Positions 20,261 to 31,174 of a stretch of DNA of 64,000 nucleotides are shown in pieces; the stretch's first letter is position 1; the number at the start of each line of letters is the position of its first letter. Location of the stretch: positions 1-64,000 of the forward strand of contig WRKW01000004.1 of NCBI GenBank assembly GCA_009777955.1, read 5' to 3'. Origin of the DNA: Alphaproteobacteria bacterium. Lineage in GTDB: Bacteria > Pseudomonadota > Alphaproteobacteria > Rs-D84. The position numbers and the translations under genes are program-made. A model generated the notes under the pieces. It ran no database searches, was not told the origin of the DNA, and worked only from the letters and a program-made list of their open reading frames with translations.

Positions 20261-22519
20261 TTATTTTCCGAATTTTCCATTTCGCGGAAAGCCGACTGGA
20301 ACCGTCTGACCCTGGGATGCACGGTGTCCCAGCCACGGCGACCAATCATCCAATTTTGTCGTACCGCGACCTGTCGTCCAGCCAAAGCCCTCACCCTTTG
20401 TAAAAAACATCACGTCAAGTACATAGGTGCGTTCTGCATTGTATTTCTGCAAAATAACCCCTTTGCCGCGCGCCATTTCCGGGATTTCTGATGCCGGGAA
20501 AATTAAAAGCTTGTCGTTGCTGCCGATAATTGCACAATATAAGTCATTGCTAATTTCTGATTGCTGAACTCCGACTTCAACACACAGTACCGCCGATACT
20601 TTTCCATCCACATTCATGACCTGGCGGCCATTTTTTGTCTGGGCCAGGCAATTTTCACCCGCAACAATAAATCCGTTTCCACGATGTCCCACCAATAAAT
20701 ACTTTCCCGCTGGATTCAGAACAAATGCGCGGATAATCGCTTCTTCCGCGCCTATGTCCGCCAGCATGCGAACCGATTCGCCAAAGCCACGGGCGGACGG
20801 CAATGCGTTCGCGGATAAAGTATACATTTTTCCGCCACTGGTAAATAAATTAATCTTATCGGTAGACATGGCATGAAATGCGAATTGAAGCTCGTCACCC
20901 TCCTTGAACTTCATATCCAGTACCGATAAATCCAGATGTCCCTTTGCCGCACGTATCCATCCCATGGTCGACAAGATTATTGTAAGTGGCTCTTTTTCTA
21001 TAAATTCGTCTGGATTGATTACAATTTCATCTTCTGTGCTTGCCGCGGCCCACACAGACCGTCTTCGCCCCAATGGGGTATTTTTCGCATACTGTTTCTT
21101 TACCTCGGCAAACCAGGCTTTTAATTGATCGTTCTGAGCATCTTCCGATGCCATCAGTGCCTTTAACTCTTTTTGCTCTTTATGCAAAGCGGCATCTTCA
21201 CGCTTTATTTCCATTTCTTCAAGCTTGCGCAAACTACGCAGGCGAGTATTCAAAATAGCCTCTACCTGAATTTCAGTCAAACCAAATTCCGCAATAAGCG
21301 CAGCCTTTGCATCGTCTTCTTCACGGATTATTTGGATCACTCTATCCAGGTTAAGATATACTATCAGCAATCCGCCCAGTATTTCCAACCGCCGCGCGAT
21401 ATTTGCCAATCGCCAACCCGTCCTTCGTAGCAACACAGATTTTTGATGTGCGACAAATTCGCCCAAAACTTCGCCGATTTTCATAACCCGTGGTGCACCC
21501 TGGCTGTCAATTACATTAAAATTCATATTAAACCGCGATTCAAGGGCAGTCATCGCGAACATGTGTGCCATTAATTTTTCGGGCTCTATATTTCGTGTCT
21601 TTGGGGTAATCACTACACGGACATCGGTCGTGGATTCATCTATAATATCATCTGTCAACGGCAGTTTTTTTGCGTCGATTAAAGTTGCAATCTGTTCCAC
21701 CAAAGTAGATTTCGTAAGGCCATAGGGTATTTCAGTAACGACAATCTGGTATTGACCCTTGCCCATATCTTCGACTTCCCATTTCGCACGGATGCGAAAC
21801 GCACCCTTGCCCGTTTCATAATTCTTTACAATAGTATCAAAATCGTCGATCAAGACACCACCGGTCGGAAAATCCGGTCCGGTCAGCTTTTTCATGATTT
21901 GGGCGGTGGTGGCATCTGGCCTGTCTATTATTAATGCCAGCGCATCGCAAATTTCGGCCACATTGTGGGTCGGAATATTGGTCGCCATTCCAACCGCGAT
22001 CCCCATGCTGCCGTTCGCAAGCAAGTTAGGAAACGCGCCGGGCATTACGACCGGTTCCAATGTAGTGCCGTCAAAATTCGCCATCATATCGACAGAATCT
22101 TCGTCCAGCCCGTCCATAATCATCATGGCCGCCGGGGTCATTTTGGATTCAGTGTATCGATACGCAGCCTGGGGGTCGCCATCTATATTTCCAAAATTAC
22201 CCTGTCCATCAACCAGCGGATAACGTACTGAAAAATCTTGAGCAAGGCGAACCATAGCATCATAAACCGAAGAATCGCCATGCGGATGATAATGCCCCAA
22301 AACGTCACCGACAACGGTTGCGCATTTACGGAATCCAGAATTCGGCCCCAGCCTTTGCCGCAACATTGAATATAATATGCGTCGTTGCACGGGTTTTAAT
22401 CCGTCCCGAACATCTGGCAATGCACGTGCGACAATTACCGACACAGCGTATGACAGGTATCTTTCGCTCATCGCATCGGCAAGCTGTTGGGTATCTATGT
22501 TTTGGATAATTTCCTTCAT
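20261..22519 (-). CDS. parC: DNA topoisomerase IV subunit A
   Basis: [74 protein letters not shown]-terminus [23 protein letters not shown] favours ParC over GyrA. Confidence 0.9.
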   Translation of the reverse strand: MKEIIQNIDTQQLADAMSERYLSYAVSVIVARALPDVRDGLKPVQRRILYSMLRQRLGPNSGFRKCATVVGDVLGHYHPHGDSSVYDAMVRLAQDFSVRYPLVDGQGNFGNIDGDPQAAYRYTESKMTPAAMMIMDGLDEDSVDMMANFDGTTLEPVVMPGAFPNLLANGSMGIAVGMATNIPTHNVAEICDALALIIDRPDATTAQIMKKLTGPDFPTGGVLIDDFDTIVKNYETGKGAFRIRAKWEVEDMGKGQYQIVVTEIPYGLTKSTLVEQIATLIDAKKLPLTDDIIDESTTDVRVVITPKTRNIEPEKLMAHMFAMTALESRFNMNFNVIDSQGAPRVMKIGEVLGEFVAHQKSVLLRRTGWRLANIARRLEILGGLLIVYLNLDRVIQIIREEDDAKAALIAEFGLTEIQVEAILNTRLRSLRKLEEMEIKREDAALHKEQKELKALMASEDAQNDQLKAWFAEVKKQYAKNTPLGRRRSVWAAASTEDEIVINPDEFIEKEPLTIILSTMGWIRAAKGHLDLSVLDMKFKEGDELQFAFHAMSTDKINLFTSGGKMYTLSANALPSARGFGESVRMLADIGAEEAIIRAFVLNPAGKYLLVGHRGNGFIVAGENCLAQTKNGRQVMNVDGKVSAVLCVEVGVQQSEISNDLYCAIIGSNDKLLIFPASEIPEMARGKGVILQKYNAERTYVLDVMFFTKGEGFGWTTGRGTTKLDDWSPWLGHRASQGQTVPVGFPRNGKFGK

Positions 22520-22677
22520 GACGGGGGTTAATTTATTTCATTTGATAGAAAATTGCAAGTGAGAAAAGTTTTTACAACAACAAAATAGATATACATTACC
22601 GTAAAACATACTTTAAACTTGAAAAATTGACCACCGTAAAAACGGTGGTCGTTCAGAACCAGTAAAGAATCCAATAT

Positions 22678-22890
22678 TCAGAATCCAAACACCATTCTTT
22701 GTTTTGATTGGCGCTTTTTTTCCTTTCGAACAGCTTCTTCTTTAAGGCGTTTCCGCGCTGCGGTCGGCTTTTCATAACGCTGACGCTCTTTCATTTCGCG
22801 GTAAAGCCCTTCCTTTTGGGACTTTCTTTTCGCAACGCGCAACGCCTGTTCGACGTTATTGTCACGAACCAGAACTTTTACCATGTACAC
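22678..22890 (-). CDS. rpsU: 30S ribosomal protein S21
   Basis: [54 protein letters not shown]. Confidence 0.92.
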   Translation of the reverse strand: MYMVKVLVRDNNVEQALRVAKRKSQKEGLYREMKERQRYEKPTAARKRLKEEAVRKEKKRQSKQRMVFGF

Positions 22891-23034
22891 TCACCCCCTT
22901 TAAGGATTCTGTAATCAATTGCGCCGATTATTACGGAAAGATTGGCATAAATCAAGTTTTTTTCTTTCAAAACGACAAACCCATGAATAATGCCGACCGG
23001 AGAGCGGGGAAGCTTTGGGCGAAAGGCAGGCATA

Positions 23035-23058
23035 ACGGATCTCTGACGAGAGCCGTTT
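23035..23058. repeat. ACGGATCTC...GAGAGCCGT hairpin repeat
   Basis: Same family as 4120, 52012 and 56451. Confidence 0.6.
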
Positions 23059-23137
23059 AGGTTATAATTATACCAACGGAGTCATTGGCCTGCGCCAGAG
23101 TGACAATGCTATGGGGACAATTGTATTCCAATATAAC

Positions 23138-23310
23138 ATTTCGTGTCATTGCGAGTCGCGGCACCGCTTGCGGTGACGGACGAAGCAATCTTTTCCAACA
23201 GGGGAAGTATAATAATTCCATTGTCTGGAAAGATTGCTTCGTCCGCCTGACGGCGTGACTCGCAATGACAACTGCAATGGCATCAAAGACCGAGAGCCGC
23301 AAACAGCGCC
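23138..23310. repeat. long inverted-repeat element (gtcattgcgagtc...gactcgcaatgac)
   Basis: Arms gtgtcattgcgagtcgcg...ggacgaagcaatctt / agattgcttcgtccgcc...gactcgcaatgac; second copy at 41828-42085. Confidence 0.88.
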
Positions 23311-23786
23311 GACCGGGAGGTGGCTGCCCTGGCTTCGAACCCGCAATAGTACGCGCAGCGATTTGTGCAATTGGACGGAGTAACGTCATCGATAATGAAA
23401 ACCCAAGCCGACGAAGCGACACTAAACCCGGGAATACTTGTTATCTTACACCAACAGTATTGGCCACCATCTGCAACAGGGTTGCCGGGATGACCCCTGC
23501 TTCCGTTCGTACTTGAACACAGGCTTGTGCCACTGAACTCTGATACATTACTTCCGGTACAATTCGTTAATTTCCAATCCCCAAGGGATAGGTTGGTGCA
23601 ATCTCGATATGAGCTCCAACCACTCATACCATTAGCAGGACAGTGAGTGAAACCATCACTTTGACAACTCGTCGGACTTATGGGTCTTGCCATACACGCA
23701 ACAGCGGCAATAGACCCATGCAATGGGATTATCGTTAATACAGCAAGGATGCTTGTTAGCTTTATTGTTTTGTTAAATGTATTCAT
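23283..23786 (-). CDS. small secreted Cys-rich protein; C-terminus lies in repeat element
   Basis: Signal peptide MNTFNKTIKLTSILAVLTIIPLHGSIA; GGQYCWCKITS...NCTNRCAYYCG; start refined to 23786; RBS aaggagaga. Confidence 0.72.
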   Translation of the reverse strand: MNTFNKTIKLTSILAVLTIIPLHGSIAAVACMARPISPTSCQSDGFTHCPANGMSGWSSYRDCTNLSLGDWKLTNCTGSNVSEFSGTSLCSSTNGSRGHPGNPVADGGQYCWCKITSIPGFSVASSAWVFIIDDVTPSNCTNRCAYYCGFEARAATSRSALFAALGL

Positions 23787-23813
23787 GATACTCTCTCCTT
23801 TGGGTATATTTAT

Positions 23814-23842
23814 ATTATACCACACCCCATGACAAAGGTCAA
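23814..23842 (-). promoter_or_regulatory. promoter TTGACC-17-TATAAT with extended TGG
   Basis: Reverse strand ttgacc-tttgtcatggggtgtgg-tataat upstream of ATG 23786. Confidence 0.65.
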
Positions 23843-23876
23843 TTTGTATTTAGTCATGTAAAGAGAGAAAAATGAA

Positions 23877-24971
23877 TTATATCCGCCCCCAACGACGGTG
23901 CATCCATAGATATTCCGATGGACTTTGTCGCGCGGCACGTTCCAACGCATCGTTTACAAGCTGCATCCCGTTAATTTCGTCCGCGCGCGCATCGCCGGTC
24001 TTTGGCAGTTTTAAAATTTCATCAAACACTATTTCGTGACGCACCCCACCTATTCTGTGTATATGCGCAATTAATATGGGTATATCCAGCTTCAGGGCAA
24101 TCCTTGCAACCCCGGTCGATGTCATTGCGGGTCGCCCAAAGAAAAATAAAGATTCCCCCTCTTTTACCCGCTGATCCGAATTGATGTTAATCACCCCACC
24201 CTGATGCAGAATGCGGAAAAGCTGTACCGGGTTGCCAACTGGTATAAACTGAACCTCCTTTACCAGTTTTTGCCCGTAATTATCCAGCATGACATCATTC
24301 ATCAAAGGATTGTTTGGAAATCTGTATGTTATTCCGACCGGCGCGTCAAACCCAAGAAAAGACAAAGTCGTCACCCCCATGTTTCCAGAATGCGGCACAG
24401 ACACCAGATACGGTTGATTAGCCCCGTTTATATCATCAAACAGATGCTGGTTTTTGAATGAAATATATCTATGCATATATTTTTTATAAGTATCGAATTT
24501 CAGCCCTTCACCAAAAGTACGTCCCCAGTTATTCCACATTTTATTTAAGAAATCCCTGTTATTATTCTGTGGCATAATTATTTCCAGATTGCGCTGTGCT
24601 ATCTTGTGCGCTTTTGTAAACGGACCGACAATTTCCAATAATTTACCGGAAAGCCACGAAAGCCAGGAAAGCGGAAGAAGTTTGAAAAACCATACGGTCG
24701 CATGATATGCCAATGATTCCGCCGGATGTGAAATCCATTTCTTTTTCCATGTACGGTTCTTTTCCACCGGATATTTGCGCTGTGGCACGAATATCGCGTA
24801 AACCGCAAATACAAAAAAGACCACCAGCGGAAAAAATAAAAAAAATCTGTCGATATCGAATATCGCGGTCATTACCAGAAAAACGGCAAAAACAAGACGC
24901 AAAGACATTACCGCACGCAAATCTTTCGCGGTGGCTATCCAAAGGAAAATAAACATAAGAAATGTAATCAT
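23877..24971 (-). CDS. LpxL/HtrB-like lysophospholipid acyltransferase
   Basis: LVSVPHSGNMGVTTLSF...GVININSDQRVKEGESLFFFGRPAMTSTGVARIALKLDIPILI. Confidence 0.82.
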   Translation of the reverse strand: MITFLMFIFLWIATAKDLRAVMSLRLVFAVFLVMTAIFDIDRFFLFFPLVVFFVFAVYAIFVPQRKYPVEKNRTWKKKWISHPAESLAYHATVWFFKLLPLSWLSWLSGKLLEIVGPFTKAHKIAQRNLEIIMPQNNNRDFLNKMWNNWGRTFGEGLKFDTYKKYMHRYISFKNQHLFDDINGANQPYLVSVPHSGNMGVTTLSFLGFDAPVGITYRFPNNPLMNDVMLDNYGQKLVKEVQFIPVGNPVQLFRILHQGGVININSDQRVKEGESLFFFGRPAMTSTGVARIALKLDIPILIAHIHRIGGVRHEIVFDEILKLPKTGDARADEINGMQLVNDALERAARQSPSEYLWMHRRWGRI

Positions 24972-25070
24972 ATTATGCCAGTTTATATCGCAAAAGGCCG
25001 AATATCAAGCAAAAAACTCTACTTGATTTGCTGCCTTATTTACATATATAATCTTTGCCAGAGGTAAAAA

Positions 25071-26858
25071 ATGTTGAATAAAATTAAGTCTTTCTTTAAA
25101 AACGACAACCCGGAAACACAAATCAAGTGGTCACTATACAAACGCGTCTGGAATGAAATTGGACGACCGTACTGGAAATGGCTGGCCGGCGGCATTGTAT
25201 GCACAATCATAGCCGCATCGGCAGAAGGATATTCAATACTTTTGGTAAAACAAGTAATAGACCAGGGATTTATCGAAAAAAGTATGGATTCGCTGTATAT
25301 ATTCGGATTGTTGATAGTTGCAACGTTCAGCATAAAAAGCGTGTTCACATACGCCAAAACGTTATTGATGTCAAAAGCCGGGCTGTTGGCCGCAACGGGG
25401 TTACGTCGCCGGATATATCGGCACATGGTTCGGCTTAACATAGGTGCGTTCAATGCATCGCGCACCGGTGCATTGATGAATTATTATGGACTGCATGCTG
25501 GTGCGGTGCTGGGTCTGGTTACCAATACCGTAATAACTGTCGCGCATAACGTCGCCACAATTATCATAGCAATGAGCATAATGTTATGGGTCGCACCGCA
25601 AATGTTTGCAGTACTTTTATTCCTTGTCCCCGGCATAATGATACCGCTGGTACTTATAATGCGGCAAAAACGCAAACTGACACGCCAGTCATTCGGTATA
25701 GCGAATGATTCCACAAATCATGTAACCCAAACCATACAGGGAATAAAGACAATACAGTCGTTTGGCGCGGAAAAGGCGGAAGCATTGAATTTCGACGCAA
25801 TCGAGGACGCAGGTATAAAAAACGCATACAAACATACTAAATTAAACGGTCTTCAATCGCCATTGCTTGAAATCATGATTTCCGTAGGACTTGCGATGGC
25901 ACTTATTGTCGGCGGACATTTTATTACTTCTGGCCAAATTACAACGGGTGATTTCGCAGCATTCATGCTTGCGCTTTCCGCGGCCTATGCCCCCGCAAAG
26001 AAAATCACAGGCATAAGCGGGGGAATCCAAGCCGGGTTACTGTCGGCGGAAAGATTGTTCGATTTCCTGGATAGCCGTTCGGAAATAATCGATGCTTGTA
26101 ACGCGGTAAAATTAAAAAGCAACTCCATAGGGATAAAACTGGAAGACGTGTCGTTTGCTTACAACTTGAAAGATGGACCGGTTTTAAACGGGGTAAGCCT
26201 TGACGTGCCAGCCGGACAAATATGTGCTTTTGTTGGTCCCAGCGGTGGCGGAAAATCAACTATATTTAATTTGCTGGAACGGTTTTACGACCCACAAAAA
26301 GGCCGGGTGCTTATCAACGGGAAAGACATTCGTGATTTTACATTGGAATCGTTGCGGCGCAATACAGCTATAGTGTCACAAGACGTGTTTCTTTTCCACG
26401 GCTCTATCGCGAACAATATAAAGTATGGCGCACCGAATGCCACAAGAAAGCAGATAGAAACAGCCGCAAAAGCAGCCAACGCGCATGAATTCATAAAAAC
26501 ACTTCCAAAGGGATATGACACCAATGTTGGGGAACGCGGCGTGCTTTTATCCGGCGGGCAAAAGCAACGGATTGCAATCGCGCGCGCCATATTGAAAAAC
26601 GCCCCGATTTTGCTGTTGGACGAAGCGACCAGCGCACTGGACACCCAGTCAGAAAAATTGATCCAGGCGGCACTGGCAAAACTTATGAAAGGCAGGACAA
26701 CTTTTGTAATCGCGCACCGGCTGTCAACCATTCTGGATGCTGATCAGATTTGCGTTGTGAAAGATGGAAAGATAGTAGAGCGCGGCACAGACAAACAGCT
26801 TTGCGCCATGAATGGCGAGTATAAAAAATTGCGCGATGTCCAATTAAAGAAAAAGTAA
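25071..26858 (+). CDS. ABC transporter, fused permease/ATP-binding (MsbA-like)
   Basis: Walker A GPSGGGKST, LLSGGQKQRIAIARAILKNAPILLLDEATSALD; N-terminal TM domain. Confidence 0.93.
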   Translation: MLNKIKSFFKNDNPETQIKWSLYKRVWNEIGRPYWKWLAGGIVCTIIAASAEGYSILLVKQVIDQGFIEKSMDSLYIFGLLIVATFSIKSVFTYAKTLLMSKAGLLAATGLRRRIYRHMVRLNIGAFNASRTGALMNYYGLHAGAVLGLVTNTVITVAHNVATIIIAMSIMLWVAPQMFAVLLFLVPGIMIPLVLIMRQKRKLTRQSFGIANDSTNHVTQTIQGIKTIQSFGAEKAEALNFDAIEDAGIKNAYKHTKLNGLQSPLLEIMISVGLAMALIVGGHFITSGQITTGDFAAFMLALSAAYAPAKKITGISGGIQAGLLSAERLFDFLDSRSEIIDACNAVKLKSNSIGIKLEDVSFAYNLKDGPVLNGVSLDVPAGQICAFVGPSGGGKSTIFNLLERFYDPQKGRVLINGKDIRDFTLESLRRNTAIVSQDVFLFHGSIANNIKYGAPNATRKQIETAAKAANAHEFIKTLPKGYDTNVGERGVLLSGGQKQRIAIARAILKNAPILLLDEATSALDTQSEKLIQAALAKLMKGRTTFVIAHRLSTILDADQICVVKDGKIVERGTDKQLCAMNGEYKKLRDVQLKKK

Positions 26859-26916
26859 AAAGTGCCATTTTTTGGCACCGTAACATAGACCGGCGGCAAT
26901 CCAAATGCAGCCAAAA

Positions 26917-28029
26917 TTACGCGGCTTTTTTCATTCCCATTTTAATCTCGCGCGCGTATTTGCGGATTGTGTCTATCGAAACCAATGTGCCGTCGCGCTT
27001 TTCGGCCGACCAATAATCCCAACCATTGAATGACACGCTGCCCTGTATCTTCGCGGCCATGACATGAATCGATGCCTTGCCCAAAAGAGTATGTGATAAC
27101 TGTGCGTCTTTTGTAATCATGACGCGATCGCCCTTTGGCCCGACCAGTGTCTGGCCTATATACAACAGATGCGATTCTATTAATTCGCGGAAAGCTATTT
27201 TTATTTCTTCGCGCTTTGGCGCGACTTCAATTCCAGATAAATCAACGGGTTGGATTGCGTTAATTCTTTTTGTCGCAGCCGCAACATATTCCGCATTACG
27301 CTCTATGCCGATAAAATTCCGGCCCAGCTCTTTCGCAACTGCACCTGTGGTGCCACTTCCAAAAAATGGATCAAGTATCACATCGCCGGCCTTTGTGCTG
27401 GACAAAATTACCCGCCGCAACAGATCCGCAGGCTTTTGCGTAGAATGCAATGACTTTCCGGCATCATCTTTCAAACGTTCATTTCCCAGACATATATCTA
27501 TACACCAATCGGAACGCATTTGTTTTCCGCCCGCCAGTTTTTTCATGGTGTCGTAATTAAAAGTGTATTTTCCGGTCTTGACCGGCATAGCCCAAACAAG
27601 TGTTTCATGTGCATTCGTAAACCTTGTCCCACGAAAATTCGGCATTGGATTGGTTTTTACCCAGATTATATCGTTCAGAATCCAGAATCCCATATCCTGC
27701 ATAGCCGCACCCAATTTAAATATATTGTGATAACTTCCGATAGCCCACATGGCTCCATTGGGTTTTAATATGCGCTGACATTCGGCCAACCATTGTCTTG
27801 TAAACTCATCATACTCGTCCGATGATCCAAAGCTGTCCCATTCGTCGCGAACAGCACGGGCGGGGGTCTGATCTTCGGGTCTGTATAGTGTCTTTGCACC
27901 CAATTGTAAATTATAGGGCGGATCGGCAAATACCGCATCCACGCATGAATCCGGCAACTGCCGCATGCGTACTATACAATCCCCCTGTAAAACGGTATTC
28001 AGGAATTCTCTCACCTTGCATTTTACCAT
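26917..28029 (-). CDS. ccrM: cell-cycle DNA adenine methyltransferase (CcrM-like, GANTC)
   Basis: DAVFADPPYNLQL, HSTQKPADLLRRVILSSTKAGDVILDPFFGSGTTGAVA; C-terminal domain GSVSFNGWDYWSAEKRDGTLVSIDTIR typical of CcrM. Confidence 0.92.
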   Translation of the reverse strand: MVKCKVREFLNTVLQGDCIVRMRQLPDSCVDAVFADPPYNLQLGAKTLYRPEDQTPARAVRDEWDSFGSSDEYDEFTRQWLAECQRILKPNGAMWAIGSYHNIFKLGAAMQDMGFWILNDIIWVKTNPMPNFRGTRFTNAHETLVWAMPVKTGKYTFNYDTMKKLAGGKQMRSDWCIDICLGNERLKDDAGKSLHSTQKPADLLRRVILSSTKAGDVILDPFFGSGTTGAVAKELGRNFIGIERNAEYVAAATKRINAIQPVDLSGIEVAPKREEIKIAFRELIESHLLYIGQTLVGPKGDRVMITKDAQLSHTLLGKASIHVMAAKIQGSVSFNGWDYWSAEKRDGTLVSIDTIRKYAREIKMGMKKAA

Positions 28030-28232
28030 ATTTTGAACATCTAAAAAAGCACTTGTCCCATCCCGGAATAAAAATAAATTTCTTGATTTTTTTATTTTTT
28101 ACACTTTTATCTTGTATAAATAAAAAATGAACATGTCGAAACAATCGTCCGACCGGGCAAAACAGCAATTTATCCAACTATGGGAACGATTATCTTGACC
28201 TCTGTTTTTTTTTCTATTACTCTTTTCCCACA

Positions 28233-28748
28233 ATGAGATGCCCCTATTGTAATAGCAACGAAAGCCAGGTAAAGGACAGCCGTCCCAACGAAACGGACGG
28301 AACGATTCGCCGCCGCCGTATATGTAATGAATGCGGCGCGCGATTTACCACTCTGGAGCGTGTGCAGTTGCGCGATCTGATGGTACGCAAGACCAGCGGT
28401 CAAATAGAACCATTTGATCGAGATAAGCTTGCACGCAGCATACGGGTTGCCTGTCGAAAACGCGAGGTTTCCGACAAACAGGTAGAATCTATAGTAACAA
28501 GTATCCACAGACGAATGGAAACCGAGGCACCCGATGATATCATAACCAGCGAATATATCGGACAGCTTGCGGCGGAATCATTATTGTCGCTTGATCCGAT
28601 CGCATTCGTGCGATTTGTATCAGTGTATAAGAAGTTTACAAAGATAACGGATTTCAAAAAAATCATAGCCCAGATTCCAGAGGCAGAACCGAATGCAGAA
28701 GCATGCGACCTGCCCCCCCCGAAACACCCGGCCGGAAGATTGTTTTAA
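28233..28748 (+). CDS. nrdR: transcriptional regulator NrdR
   Basis: MRCPYCNSNESQVKDSRPNETDGTIRRRRICNECGARFTTLERVQ plus ATP-cone. Confidence 0.95.
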   Translation: MRCPYCNSNESQVKDSRPNETDGTIRRRRICNECGARFTTLERVQLRDLMVRKTSGQIEPFDRDKLARSIRVACRKREVSDKQVESIVTSIHRRMETEAPDDIITSEYIGQLAAESLLSLDPIAFVRFVSVYKKFTKITDFKKIIAQIPEAEPNAEACDLPPPKHPAGRLF

Positions 28749-28757
28749 GGTAAAAAA

Positions 28758-30500
28758 GTGATTTATATAAAAAAACATTTTTTTAAAATTTGCTCTTTGT
28801 GCTTTGCACTTTGTATTTTGTTCCCGGCACCAGCATCTGCTTTGCTGTTGCCAAGCATTCTGTCCGATGCCGATGCTGAGGTATATACAAAAATTTTTGA
28901 ACTGCAAAGTCGCGAAAATATAGCAGCAGCACAAAAACTGGAAAAGGATATTTCCGACCCTTTGCTGATGTCCGACGTTCTGGCACAACGATACATGTCA
29001 AAGACTTATAAGACATCTGGCAAAGAACTGGCCGAATGGATGCGCAAATATTATGATATGCCCGGAACCGGCGCATTATCCAATCTGGCCAAAAGACGGA
29101 ATGTAAAGGTACGCGAAGCCGTTCTGCCCGATACAGCATCGCTGACCGGTGACGATGTCGCCAATTCCGAATATTGGACATCAAAGACATACGGCGGCGA
29201 TACGGGACGGAAAATCACACAATTCCGCGCGGCACTGCGACGCGGCAATACAAAGAATGCGCGGCATATTCTGGAAGACAGCGCGTTTCGCAAAAAACTA
29301 ACCCGGGAAGATTATGGTCGTTTATGCGGTCGGCTGGCGTTTATATATTACACTGGGGGCGAATTTGAACTGGCTGAAAGATTCGGTGAAATCGCCGCAG
29401 AATCAAAATCCGAATACGGGCTTTGGACCATGGGGCTTTTGCACTATAAAATCGGTGAATTTGCAGTTGCCGAATCGTACTTTACTTCGCTGGCCAGTTT
29501 GGATCAAATAAATGCCGCAAGAAAGCAAGAGGCTGCATTCTGGGCCGGTCGCGCGGCATGGGAAAACGATGACCGGTACGCTGCACGTAAGTTCTGGAAA
29601 ATCGCCGCCGAACGCCCACAGACTTTCTATGGGGCATTGGCAAGCGCATCATTGGGCCGGGTTCCGAAATACGAATTTTTTGATTCCGACTGGTCCCGGG
29701 AAGATATTGCAGAGCTGATGAAGACCGGGTACGGGATACGCGCGCTTGCCCTGGTTCAAATCGGCGAAAAGACCCGCGCAGAATATCATTTAAGATATCT
29801 GATTTCGGAAAAGTCATCTGACCGTTTGCTGCACGCGGTACATGCGGTGGCGGATGAATCCAACCTTCCCCGCACTGCAATGCAGTCAGCCGCCATGATA
29901 CGCGAACGGGGCATTGCCGAAATAGACAATAATGTCATAGCCAGTGCCCAATATCCCCTTCCCGATTGGGAACCAAAGGGGGGATGGAGCATAGACCGCG
30001 CCCTGTTATTCGCCATAATGCGCCAGGAATCGGGATTCAAAAGAACGGCCAGATCACATGCAGGCGCAGGCGGCGTTATGCAGCTTATGCCTGGAACCGC
30101 CCGGCTGGTCGCGCGGCAAAATAATGTAAGGATGGCAGATCTGGACATTCACGATCCGGAACATAACATGTTCTTGGGGCAACAGCATATAGTAGATCTT
30201 TTGTCACAGCCGCAGATAGACAACAGCATAATAAAAATGCTGGCATCATACAATGCCGGCATGGGTACCATGACAAAGTGGGAAAGAAGATTCAAAACCG
30301 ATGATCCTTTATTGTATATAGAAAGCTTTCCTGCGGTAGAAACCAGGGGGTATATAAAGCGGGTACTCTCTAACCTTTGGCTTTATCGCGCGCGCCTGGG
30401 TCAGCCCATGACAACCATCAGCGATTTGGCCGACGGTAAATGGCCAAGATACGAAGCATCAGACCAATATGCCCAGACCAGACGGAATAGAGAAATATAA
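28758..30500 (+). CDS. soluble lytic murein transglycosylase (Slt-like)
   Basis: AIMRQESGFKRTARSHAGAGGVMQLMPGTARLVAR...MLASYNAGMGTMTKW. Confidence 0.92.
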   Translation: MIYIKKHFFKICSLCFALCILFPAPASALLLPSILSDADAEVYTKIFELQSRENIAAAQKLEKDISDPLLMSDVLAQRYMSKTYKTSGKELAEWMRKYYDMPGTGALSNLAKRRNVKVREAVLPDTASLTGDDVANSEYWTSKTYGGDTGRKITQFRAALRRGNTKNARHILEDSAFRKKLTREDYGRLCGRLAFIYYTGGEFELAERFGEIAAESKSEYGLWTMGLLHYKIGEFAVAESYFTSLASLDQINAARKQEAAFWAGRAAWENDDRYAARKFWKIAAERPQTFYGALASASLGRVPKYEFFDSDWSREDIAELMKTGYGIRALALVQIGEKTRAEYHLRYLISEKSSDRLLHAVHAVADESNLPRTAMQSAAMIRERGIAEIDNNVIASAQYPLPDWEPKGGWSIDRALLFAIMRQESGFKRTARSHAGAGGVMQLMPGTARLVARQNNVRMADLDIHDPEHNMFLGQQHIVDLLSQPQIDNSIIKMLASYNAGMGTMTKWERRFKTDDPLLYIESFPAVETRGYIKRVLSNLWLYRARLGQPMTTISDLADGKWPRYEASDQYAQTRRNREI

Positions 30501-30553
30501 CTATTGCGGGTTGCTGATTTGGTTCAGCGGATAAAAATCAGCAATCATAAATC

Positions 30554-31174
30554 ATGAAAACCTTTCCCGATTTTTCATTAGAGATAGAATCCGGATTCCA
30601 TATGGTGGCGGGATGTGACGAAGCTGGTCGCGGGCCGCTATGCGGACCTGTTGTGGCCGCGGCAGTTGTTTTTGAAAACAGATCCATCGTCCTGAACCAA
30701 CAAATCAAAATAGCCGATAGCAAGCAAATGTCCCACAGCCAACGTGCCGCGGCATACGACTGGATTACCGAAAACACCATCTGGGCGGTGGGGCAATGTT
30801 CGCCCGCAGAAATAGATGAATTGAATATTCTGAAAGCATCGATGCTTGCAATGAAACGTGCGATTGATGCATTATCCTGTATTCCAGAATTCGTACTGGT
30901 CGACGGAAACCGTATGCCGGATGGGATCGTCGGCCAACCTGTTGTAAAGGGTGATAGCAAATCGTTATCAATCGCCGCGGCAAGCATTATTGCAAAAGAA
31001 CACCGCGATAAAATAATGCGCGCGCTTTCTATGGAGTTTCCACAATACGGCTGGGATAAAAATGCGGGTTATCCGACCGCGGCACACTTGCAGGCAATCG
31101 AAAAATATGGTATAAACCAGCATTATAGAAAGTCTTACGAACCAGTAAAAAAAATAATAAAGGATAGTTTATGA
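30554..31174 (+). CDS. rnhB: ribonuclease HII
   Basis: VAGCDEAGRGPLCGPVVAAAV, DSKQMSHSQR, VVKGDSKSLSIAAASIIAKEHRD. Confidence 0.95.
   Translation: MKTFPDFSLEIESGFHMVAGCDEAGRGPLCGPVVAAAVVFENRSIVLNQQIKIADSKQMSHSQRAAAYDWITENTIWAVGQCSPAEIDELNILKASMLAMKRAIDALSCIPEFVLVDGNRMPDGIVGQPVVKGDSKSLSIAAASIIAKEHRDKIMRALSMEFPQYGWDKNAGYPTAAHLQAIEKYGINQHYRKSYEPVKKIIKDSL

Noticed and set aside
22629-22650. gaccaccgtaaaaacggtggtc as a rho-independent terminator
   Set aside because: Good hairpin but no adjacent T tract on either strand; function unclear.
28716-28723. C8 tract at the nrdR 3' end as phase variation
   Set aside because: Close to the C-terminus of a housekeeping regulator, shorter tract, little functional consequence expected.
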